From positions 85,317 through 149,316 of the forward strand of contig CACIST010000002.1 of NCBI GenBank assembly GCA_902589395.1: a DNA stretch of 64,000 nucleotides, in the 5' to 3' direction. Both the position numbers and the translations under genes were made by a program. Source of the DNA: an uncultured Pelagibacteraceae bacterium (GTDB taxonomy: Bacteria; Pseudomonadota; Alphaproteobacteria; Pelagibacterales; Pelagibacteraceae). Positions 55,700 through 64,000 of the stretch are shown one piece after another (position 1 is the stretch's first letter; every line of letters starts with the position of its first letter). The notes beneath the pieces are model-generated. The model searched no databases, had not been told where the DNA came from, and saw nothing but the letters and a program-made list of their open reading frames with translations.

Positions 55700-56843
55700 T
55701 TTTGAAACAATAATTGATTTTGGTTCAAAAAATTTAAGATTAGGTATATTTGATTTAAAATCAAAAAATATTTATTCTTCAAAACAAAAAATTATCGATA
55801 GCTCAGAAAAATCATTAAATATTTTAATAAAAGATGCTGAAAAATATTTATCAAAACATATAGATAATATTGTTGTTTTATATGATTCTCCAAAATTTTA
55901 TTCTTTAGATATATCTATTAAAAAAGTATTCGACTATGATATTTCAATTAAAAATGTTTACAACAACCTAATTGAAGAGGCTTGTTTTATTGTATCTCAA
56001 AATAATTTTAAAGATCAAATCATACATGTAGTGATTAATAATATTTTTATAGATGATAACAAAAAGTTAAATAAAATTATTGAGGATATAAAAATAAAAA
56101 CGTTAATATTAGAAATTAAATTTATTTGTTTAAGCAAAATTATAGTTGATGATATATCTAGAAAATTTAGAAATAATAATTTAAAAATTATTAACTTGTA
56201 TTGTTCAAGTTATGTAAAAACTATCAACTATATGAAAAAGTTGGATCATAAGGATTGTATTTTTTTTTTAGATACTGGTTTTGAAAGATCTAGTATTTTG
56301 ATTTTTAATATGAATAAATTTGACTTTTTTAAATCAATACCGTTGGGGGGCAATAATGTAACTAAAGATATTTCTCAAGTTTTAAAATTGGATCCTGAAT
56401 ATTCAGAAGAGCTGAAGAAAAAATTTAATAAATTAGAAAGTGATTTATCATTTAATAAAAGTGATAGTAATGATATTAATTTATACAGTGAAATCTTAGA
56501 AAAAAATATATCTATCGAATTGTTGAAACAAGTTATTGAAGCAAGATTAGATGAAATTATAGAATTGTTGTTACTGGAGACTAATTATATTAAGAATTTG
56601 AATGATAAAATAAAACCAAGATTAGTTGTATTTGGAAATGGTGCTAGATTATTATCTAATATTTATAATGTTAGTATAAAAAAAATATTTTCTGAAATTA
56701 CTATTGTTGATGAAAATGATTCAAATGTGTGTAAGTCAGCTTTAGACTATCATAAGAGTGACGAAAGTTTTCTAAGTAAAACAAAAAAAAAGCCACAAAA
56801 ATCAGGCTTTTTCGAGACATTTTTTAACCTGTTTTCTAAATAA
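55692..56843 (+). CDS. ftsA: cell division protein FtsA (divergent)
   Basis: Actin-fold: TIIDFGSKNLRLGI, FLDTGFERSSI, GGNNVTKDIS; amphipathic C-terminus. Confidence 0.85.
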   Translation: MTNFETIIDFGSKNLRLGIFDLKSKNIYSSKQKIIDSSEKSLNILIKDAEKYLSKHIDNIVVLYDSPKFYSLDISIKKVFDYDISIKNVYNNLIEEACFIVSQNNFKDQIIHVVINNIFIDDNKKLNKIIEDIKIKTLILEIKFICLSKIIVDDISRKFRNNNLKIINLYCSSYVKTINYMKKLDHKDCIFFLDTGFERSSILIFNMNKFDFFKSIPLGGNNVTKDISQVLKLDPEYSEELKKKFNKLESDLSFNKSDSNDINLYSEILEKNISIELLKQVIEARLDEIIELLLLETNYIKNLNDKIKPRLVVFGNGARLLSNIYNVSIKKIFSEITIVDENDSNVCKSALDYHKSDESFLSKTKKKPQKSGFFETFFNLFSK

Positions 56844-56904
56844 TCGTATTTTCTTGTAATATTACTTGAATACTAAATTTTTACTTATTTTATATATTTA
56901 GTTC

Positions 56905-57828
56905 ATGTCTGTCCTGTCCCAATCGACAATTGCTAATAAAATATCTTTTTCTGGTGTTGGTATTCACACAGGTGAGAGAGTAAATATAAATATTTTACCC
57001 TCATCCCCAAATTCTGGGATTGTTTTTAAAAGAATAGATTTGAAACAAAATAATGTTGTTATTCCAAATTTTGAAAACGTTTGTGATGCTACGCTTTGCA
57101 CAACAGTATCAAATCAATTTGGAGTAAAAGTTTCTACTATAGAGCATCTCATGGCCGCCTTTTTAGGCCTAGGTATAGACAATGCTATAGTAGAAGTCGA
57201 TTCGCAAGAAGTACCTATTCTTGATGGCTCAGCTAAAGATTTCATAAAAATTTTAAAAAAAACAGGCCTAAAAGTTAGTGATGTTCCAATCAAATTAATA
57301 AAAATTAACAACTTTATCGAATTACAGGAGGGGAGCAAATATATTTCAATAGATAAATCGAATACAACATTAGAAATTGAATTTGAGATAAATTATAAAA
57401 ATCAAATGATTCAAAATCAAAAAAATAAAGTAAATATATTTGAAGATAATTTGGAAGATATTTATAATTCAAGAACTTTTTGCCTTTACGAAGATATAGA
57501 AAAACTTAAAAAGGCTGGTTTAGGAAAAGGTGGATCTTTAGAGAATGCAATTGTAGTTAAAGATGACAAGATACTTAATGAGAGTGGATTGAGAAATAAA
57601 AAAGAATTTGTAAATCATAAAATTCTTGATTGTATGGGAGACTTATATCTAGTTGGTTATAGAATAATTGGATCACTAAAGTGTAGTCATGGAGGTCACA
57701 GTTTAACAAATAAATTGCTTAGAAAAATATTTAGTGATACTAAAAATTACTCTTTGATAGAGATAAAAGGTAAAAATTTACCTCATTCATTAATAAATAA
57801 TCGTCATAATCTAAAATCTATTGCTTAA
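56905..57828 (+). CDS. lpxC: UDP-3-O-acyl-GlcNAc deacetylase
   Basis: SFSGVGIHTGERV, STIEHLMAAFLGLGIDN, EVPILDGSAKDF. Confidence 0.96.
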   Translation: MSVLSQSTIANKISFSGVGIHTGERVNINILPSSPNSGIVFKRIDLKQNNVVIPNFENVCDATLCTTVSNQFGVKVSTIEHLMAAFLGLGIDNAIVEVDSQEVPILDGSAKDFIKILKKTGLKVSDVPIKLIKINNFIELQEGSKYISIDKSNTTLEIEFEINYKNQMIQNQKNKVNIFEDNLEDIYNSRTFCLYEDIEKLKKAGLGKGGSLENAIVVKDDKILNESGLRNKKEFVNHKILDCMGDLYLVGYRIIGSLKCSHGGHSLTNKLLRKIFSDTKNYSLIEIKGKNLPHSLINNRHNLKSIA

Positions 57829-57866
57829 AAATTAGAATTTTAAAAATATTCTGATAAAATTCTAAG

Positions 57867-58706
57867 ATGAAATTTCAAAATTTTTTATTAAGTTTATTCA
57901 TTATATTTTGTTTAATTTCCTGTGCTGAAAAAAAAGAGAAAGTCTCAATTATCAAGGAAGATAATTTAGAGATGCAAATGATAGAAGCTTATAATGAGGG
58001 ACTTAAAGAATTTAATAGAGGTGATATCTTTTTTGCAGTAAAAAAATTTAATGAAGTTGAGCTTTTGTATCCTCAATCTTCATGGGCTCCAAGATCCGTC
58101 TTAATGTCGGCATATGCTTATTATTCTCAAATGTATTTTAATGATGCTATCTTTGAATTAAATAGGTTCTTAGATAAATATAAAAATCATCAAAATACTG
58201 ACTATGCTTATTATTTATTAGCTGTTTGTCACTATAATCAAATTGTGGATGAAAAAAAAGATCTAGGAGAAATAATTAAGGCTAAGGAATATTTCAAATT
58301 ATTAGTAAAAGACTTTCCAAATACTGATTTTGCTGAAGATGCATATTTCAAACTTGAACTAATTGCTGAAATACTTGCTTCTAAAGAGTTGTATCTAGCA
58401 AACTATTATCTAGATAGAGAAAAATGGATACCAGCCATGAATAGATACAAAAATATTGTAAGTGAATATGATACAACTATTTTTGTAGAAGAAGCTTTAT
58501 ATAGGCTCGTCGAATTAAATTATAAGTTAGGTCTATTAGATGAAGCAAAAAAATATACTGCTTTACTTGGATATAATTATCAATCAAGTGAATGGTATGA
58601 AAGATCGTACAATATTGTCAATAAAAATTATAATAAAACTAATATTAAAAAAGATCTTGAAAAAGAAAAATCTTTATTAAATAAATTTAAAGATTTGTTT
58701 AAATAA
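57867..58706 (+). CDS. bamD: outer membrane assembly lipoprotein BamD
   Basis: Lipoprotein signal (LISC), TPR; downstream of lpxC. Confidence 0.88.
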   Translation: MKFQNFLLSLFIIFCLISCAEKKEKVSIIKEDNLEMQMIEAYNEGLKEFNRGDIFFAVKKFNEVELLYPQSSWAPRSVLMSAYAYYSQMYFNDAIFELNRFLDKYKNHQNTDYAYYLLAVCHYNQIVDEKKDLGEIIKAKEYFKLLVKDFPNTDFAEDAYFKLELIAEILASKELYLANYYLDREKWIPAMNRYKNIVSEYDTTIFVEEALYRLVELNYKLGLLDEAKKYTALLGYNYQSSEWYERSYNIVNKNYNKTNIKKDLEKEKSLLNKFKDLFK

Positions 58707-58715
58707 TTATATAAA

Positions 58716-60729
58716 ATGAACGAAAATGAGATAAGAGAATATTATACCAATAAAATAAAAGAACTTAAAAAAAATAATAAACTTTATTTCGAAGAAAGCT
58801 CTCCTACTATATCTGACAAGGAATATGATCAAATCAAAAAAGAAATAATTCAACTAGAAAAGAAATACTCATATTTAAGAAATACTTCATCTCCATCAAT
58901 TTCATTAGGATATGCTCCCTCTAAAAATTTTGTTAAACATAAGCACAGAGTTAAAATGTTATCTTTATCAAATGCTTTTGACAATGAAGATTTAGAAAAT
59001 TTTGAAAAGAAAATATTTAATTACTTAAATAAAAAATTAGATCTTGAATATAGTGTTGAACCAAAAATAGATGGTATCTCAGCTTCATTAACATATAAAG
59101 ATGGCATATTAAAAGTTGGTACTTCAAGAGGCGATGGTACTACAGGTGAAGTAATTACTGAAAATTTAAAAACTATCAAAGATATACCACAGAAGATAAC
59201 ATCAAAGGATTTTCCAAACGATATTGATATTAGAGGAGAAGTTTTTATAACCAAAGATGATTTTGACAAATTAAAAAATAATTTCGCAAATCCCAGAAAT
59301 GCCGCATCGGGTTCTTTAAGACAAAAAAAACCCTGAAGAGACAAAAAAAATACCTCTTAATTTCATAGCATATACTTATGGTTATTTTGAAAGTGGTAAA
59401 ATCAAAAAACAGTCAGATTTTTTAAGTTCATTAAAAAAATGGGGTTTCAAAATAAATGAGCATAACAAAGTTTTAAAAACCATTATTGATTTGAAAAATT
59501 TTCATAAAAAATTTGAAAATGACAGGTTTGATTTAGAATATGATGTGGATGGTCTTGTTTATAAAATAAACAGTCTAGAACTTCAAAAAAGACTAGGATT
59601 TACTGCAAACTCTCCAAGGTGGGCTATTGCTCATAAATTTTCTGCTGATAGTGCCTATTCTCAAATAAGAGATATAAGTATTCAAGTTGGAAGAACAGGT
59701 GCATTAACACCAGTAGCAAGAATAAAACCAGTAAATATTGGTGGTGTAGTAGTTTCAAATGCAACACTTCATAATGAAGATGAAATAATTAGAAAAGATA
59801 TACGAATTGGTGATACTGTAAAAGTAGAGAGAGCAGGTGATGTTATTCCCCATGTTATTTTAGTTGATCTAAAAAAAAGAGAAAAAAAATCAAAAAAATT
59901 TATTTTTCCTAATAATTGTCCCTCTTGTGGTGCAGAAACAATAAAAGAATTTAATAAAACAACTAAAAAACATGATGCTGTTAGAAGATGTACTAATGAA
60001 GGTTATGATTGTGAAAAAATTGCAATTGAAAAAATTAAACACTTTATATCTAAAGACGCAATGAATATTGATGGTCTCGGAAAAAAAGTTGTGGAAAATT
60101 TTTGGGATCTTAATTTAATCAGATTTCCACAAGATATTTATAATTTAGATTATGATAAAATATCAAATTTAGAGGGATGGGGAGATCTATCAGTTTCAAA
60201 CTTAAAATACTCTATAGATCAATCAAAAAAAGTTTCTTTGGATAAATTTTTGTATGCTATCGGGATAAGACATATTGGAATTGAAAATGCAAAACTTTTG
60301 GCAGAACATGTTAAGTCTATAAAAAATTTAATTATTTTAGTAAATAAAAATAAATTGAATGAATTTTTGGATATAGATGGAATTGGTGAAACTCAAATAA
60401 ATTCCTTGAAAACTTTTTTTGAAAAAAAATCAAATTATAAAATAATCGAAAAGTTATCTTCCATTTTAAATATTTCTGATCTCAAATTAAATAAAGATGG
60501 TAAACTTTTAAACAATACATTTATGTTTACAGGAAAATTATCAAATATGAGTAGAGCCGAGGCAAAATCATTAATTGAAGAGAATTCAGGGTCTGTAGTA
60601 AGTTCAGTGAATAAAAAATTAAATTATTTAATAATTGGTGAAAAACCAACAAAGCGAAAAGTTGAAGAAGCTAAAAAATTGGGAATAAAAATTTTATCTC
60701 AAAAAGAATGGCTTAATTTACTAAATTAG
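58716..60729 (+). pseudogene. ligA: NAD-dependent DNA ligase interrupted by +1 frameshift (ORFs 58716..59336 and 59491..60729)
   Basis: EPKIDGISASLTY active site, zinc finger, HhH, BRCT; one A fewer in A8 near 59323-59330 restores RQKNPEETKKIPLNFIAYTYG through to the second ORF. Confidence 0.9.
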
Positions 60730-62430
60730 CTTAGCTAACCATTTTTTCTCATTTTTATTTAAATATGGTGAAACAGTACTATAAACATCAAAGTGGTACT
60801 TAAATAAATAATTCTTTTCTTTTTTACTAAGCATTTTAAAATTAATTAGGTCGGTATCTATGGGTGCCATTGTTAGATTTTCAAATGAAAGCTTAGATTT
60901 AATTTTTTTAATAAAAACTAAATTTTCAATTCTAATTCCATAATCATTTTTTTTATAAAAACCAGGTTCATTGCTTAAAACCATTCCTTCTTTTAGTTTT
61001 ACGTGATTGTGTTTTGATATTCCTTGCGGTCCTTCATGAACATTAAGAAATGCCCCAACTCCATGACCAGTTCCATGACGATAATCAAGACCAATAGAAT
61101 TTAGGCTTTTTCTGGCAATCTTATCAATATTATGGCCATTTCTCTCTTTATTTATATTTGTTAATGCAACAGCAATATGACCTTTTAAAACCCTAGTAAA
61201 TACTTCTTTTACTTTATTTGAGACGTTAGAAAAACATACTGTCCTTGTTACATCTGTTGTTCCCCACTTATATTGACCACCAGAATCAAGTAATAGCAAA
61301 TCATTCTTCCTTAACTGTCTGTTTGAAAATTTATCGGATCTATAATGTATAATTGCTCCATTTGGTCCAGATCCAGCAATTGTATCAAAACTTGGGTATA
61401 AGTAGTTTTTTCTACTTTTTCTAAAACTCTCTAATTTTCTTTCAATTATTTTCTCTGTAAGGTTATTTATTTTAAGATTTTTAATCCAATATAAGAATTT
61501 TGTTAAAGCAACGCCATCTTCAATATGTGCATTAACCATATTTTTAATTTCAATTTTATTTTTTAAAGATTTTAAATTATAAATAGGGTCTTCTCTATAA
61601 ATTATTTTAAATCTATAGCTGATTAAGCTTTCGTCAAAAATTGAACAAGTTTTATCATCAATGCAAAAATTCCCATTTTTTAATCTTACCAGGCAATTTA
61701 AAATTTTATTTTCTTCAAAAAAAAATATTTTTAATTTTTTAAGACTTAATTTTATTTTTTTAATTTTGTTTTGATTTGAAAAAAAATAGATTTGTCTATC
61801 TTTTGTTATGATCATTTTACAATTAGCAACAGGAGAATTTGGAAGATCTCTACCTCTTATATTTAGAAGCCAACAAATATTTTCACCAGAACTAATATAT
61901 GTATAATCAATTTTTTTATTTTTCATTATTTGAATTAATCGATTAATTTTACTATTTACGCTTTCACCCGCTACTACAGGATTTAAATTGAAAAATGGAT
62001 AATTATTTTTAGTCCTATTTTTGTTTTCAAATTTAAAATTTAAAGGAACTAATTTGTAATTTTTTCCAAAATATTTATTTAGGGTTGACCAAGTAAATAT
62101 ATCAGGATCGTATCCAATTTTAATTTGCTTCTTTAAAATATCTTTAGGCCAGACATATGGAATTTCATAAATTTTAAATTTTTCCCCTGATTCTTTTTCT
62201 GCTTGAATAGTGTATCTACCATCAACAAATAAATATTTTTTTTTATTTTTCAAAAAAATTGCAAAGCCTGCAGAACCTGTAAATTTTGTAATAGACTTTA
62301 AGTTATTTATATTAGAATATTCAGTAAAATAATTATCATTTTTTGGTAAGATATATCCATCTAAATTATTTGAATAGATAATATTATTTATTTTAGCACT
62401 CATTTTAATTTTTTTTGATATCTTATCCAA
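60721..62430 (-). CDS. pepP: Xaa-Pro aminopeptidase (M24B)
   Basis: Creatinase N domains, DSGGQY, GTGHGVGAFLNVHE, NEPG. Confidence 0.93.
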   Translation of the reverse strand: MDKISKKIKMSAKINNIIYSNNLDGYILPKNDNYFTEYSNINNLKSITKFTGSAGFAIFLKNKKKYLFVDGRYTIQAEKESGEKFKIYEIPYVWPKDILKKQIKIGYDPDIFTWSTLNKYFGKNYKLVPLNFKFENKNRTKNNYPFFNLNPVVAGESVNSKINRLIQIMKNKKIDYTYISSGENICWLLNIRGRDLPNSPVANCKMIITKDRQIYFFSNQNKIKKIKLSLKKLKIFFFEENKILNCLVRLKNGNFCIDDKTCSIFDESLISYRFKIIYREDPIYNLKSLKNKIEIKNMVNAHIEDGVALTKFLYWIKNLKINNLTEKIIERKLESFRKSRKNYLYPSFDTIAGSGPNGAIIHYRSDKFSNRQLRKNDLLLLDSGGQYKWGTTDVTRTVCFSNVSNKVKEVFTRVLKGHIAVALTNINKERNGHNIDKIARKSLNSIGLDYRHGTGHGVGAFLNVHEGPQGISKHNHVKLKEGMVLSNEPGFYKKNDYGIRIENLVFIKKIKSKLSFENLTMAPIDTDLINFKMLSKKEKNYLFKYHFDVYSTVSPYLNKNEKKWLAKLI

Positions 62431-64000
62431 CCAGGACTTCTAATTTCACTATCACTATTAAAATCTATATCTTGGTTAAATTCAAAATCTTCTTCTTTTT
62501 CATCTACAAAATTATTATTTTTTTTTATATATTCATCTGGTAGCTCATCCACAAATCTTGATGCCATACTGTCTATCCAGTCTCCTTGATAAAATCTGTT
62601 CATAGAAAATGATATTTTAGCAAGCTTTTTTGCCCTAGTAATCGCTACATAAGCCAATCTTCTCTCCTCCTCTAAACCGCTTTCACCTTTTTCCTCAATA
62701 CTTTTTTGATGTGGGAATAAACCTTCTTCCCATCCAGGTAAGAATACGACATCAAATTCTAATCCTTTAGATGCGTGTATTGTCATTAAATTGACCTTTT
62801 CACTTTTCCAATCTTGGTCTAAGGATGTTGCAAGAGCAACATGTTCTAAAAAACTTTCTAAATTATCAAATTCTTTCATCGCATTTAATAATTCTTTTAT
62901 ATTTTCTAATCTATTTTCATTTTCTAAGTCTTTCTTATTTTTAAGCATTTCACTATATCCAGACTCATCAAGAATTATTTGTAATAACTTGTTGTGATTT
63001 ATTTTATTCTTTAAATCATCTCTCCATTTAGCTAAAAGATTTAGAAGAGAATTTAAACCTAATTTTGTTTTGGGTTTAATTTTGTTTTGTTCAATTAAAT
63101 GTTTTGATGCAACTTCTAATGAACATTTATTTAATTTTGCAAAATTATTGATAGCTTTTACAGTAGTATCTCCAATAGATCTTTTTGGGACATTTAAAAT
63201 TCTCTCAAAAGCCAAGTCATCCTGAGGTTGAAAAACTGTTTTTAAGTATGCAACACAATCCTTTACTTCAGCTCTTTCATAAAATTTAATACCACCAATA
63301 ATTCTGTATGGAACACCAATTTTTAAAAACCTTTCTTCAAATTCTCTAGTTTGAAAAATAGCTCTGACTAGAATTGCAACTTCATTAAATGAAATTTTAT
63401 TTTTAAAATCTTCAATATTAGAACCAATTTCAGTTGCTTCATCTTTTACATTTCTAAAACAGTTTAAAGTCACAAGTTCACCGTCTTCTTGATCTGTAAA
63501 AAGTTTTTTTCCAACTCTATTTTGATTATTTTCAATAATATTTGATGCTACATTTAAAATATTTTGAGTGGATCTATAATTCTTTTCTAATCTTATTATT
63601 TTTGTATTTTCGTAAACATTTTCAAATTGAAGAAAATTTTTAATTTCTGCTCCCCTCCAACTATATATTGATTGATCATCGTCTCCCACACAACAAATAT
63701 TTTGATTATGTTCTGCTAGATATTTAAGCCATTCGCTTTGGATAAAGTTTGTATCCTGATATTCATCAACTAAAATATATTTAAACTTTTTTGAATACAT
63801 TTTTGATATATCAGTATGTTTTTCAAAAATTTTAACAGTATGAAGTATTAAGTCACTGAAATCAGCAGCATTTAAATCTATTAATTTTTGTTGATAAATT
63901 TTATAAATTCCAAGAAAACTTTTTTCTAATATGTCTTTACGTTTGAGCACAACTTCCTCGGGGTAAAACCCTTTATTCTTCCATTTATCAATGACTGCTA
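62400..64000 (-). CDS. uvrD: UvrD/PcrA-like DNA helicase, partial (continues past window end)
   Basis: VDEYQDTN, GDDDQSIYSWRGA, LMTIHASKGLEFDVV, VAITRAK; frame stays open to 64000. Confidence 0.94.
   Translation of the reverse strand, partial: AVIDKWKNKGFYPEEVVLKRKDILEKSFLGIYKIYQQKLIDLNAADFSDLILHTVKIFEKHTDISKMYSKKFKYILVDEYQDTNFIQSEWLKYLAEHNQNICCVGDDDQSIYSWRGAEIKNFLQFENVYENTKIIRLEKNYRSTQNILNVASNIIENNQNRVGKKLFTDQEDGELVTLNCFRNVKDEATEIGSNIEDFKNKISFNEVAILVRAIFQTREFEERFLKIGVPYRIIGGIKFYERAEVKDCVAYLKTVFQPQDDLAFERILNVPKRSIGDTTVKAINNFAKLNKCSLEVASKHLIEQNKIKPKTKLGLNSLLNLLAKWRDDLKNKINHNKLLQIILDESGYSEMLKNKKDLENENRLENIKELLNAMKEFDNLESFLEHVALATSLDQDWKSEKVNLMTIHASKGLEFDVVFLPGWEEGLFPHQKSIEEKGESGLEEERRLAYVAITRAKKLAKISFSMNRFYQGDWIDSMASRFVDELPDEYIKKNNNFVDEKEEDFEFNQDIDFNSDSEIRSPGWIRYQKKLK

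Noticed and set aside
59021-59344. 107-aa minus-strand ORF in ligA
   Set aside because: Shadow of a strongly conserved LigA coding frame.
60715-60760. TTAGC-TTA-GCTAA hairpin near the ligA/pepP junction as a terminator
   Set aside because: Short weak AT-rich stem and imperfect T tract; not enough support to list.

Overview
The window is AT-rich, densely packed alphaproteobacterial DNA. Gene content and style suggest the SAR11/Candidatus Pelagibacter lineage; that assignment is inference and no database was searched. I read about 50 protein genes, two tRNA genes, RNase P RNA and a reorganised dcw (division/cell wall) cluster. There is no rRNA operon, CRISPR array or recognisable transposase. 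The most interesting observations are: (1) a cloverleaf tRNA-Val(GAC) 1 nt after the rpoD stop, whose T-loop (AGCGTAA) and D-loop (AATAGTA) depart from the universal elbow signature in a partly compensatory way; (2) a three-gene cassette between two tRNA genes (membrane sulfatase-like protein, kinase-like/methyltransferase protein, YIDPGxGS micro-protein); (3) ftsZ moved to directly behind mraZ, under a promoter overlapped by three phased MraZ boxes; (4) a fused MurE-MurF; (5) three essential genes (murG, murB, ligA) each broken by exactly one extra base in an A/T homopolymer; (6) a minimal Anbu protease/ATP-grasp pair without its usual partners; (7) seven convergent gene pairs that all overlap at their 3' ends, two of them with hairpins lying inside coding sequence.
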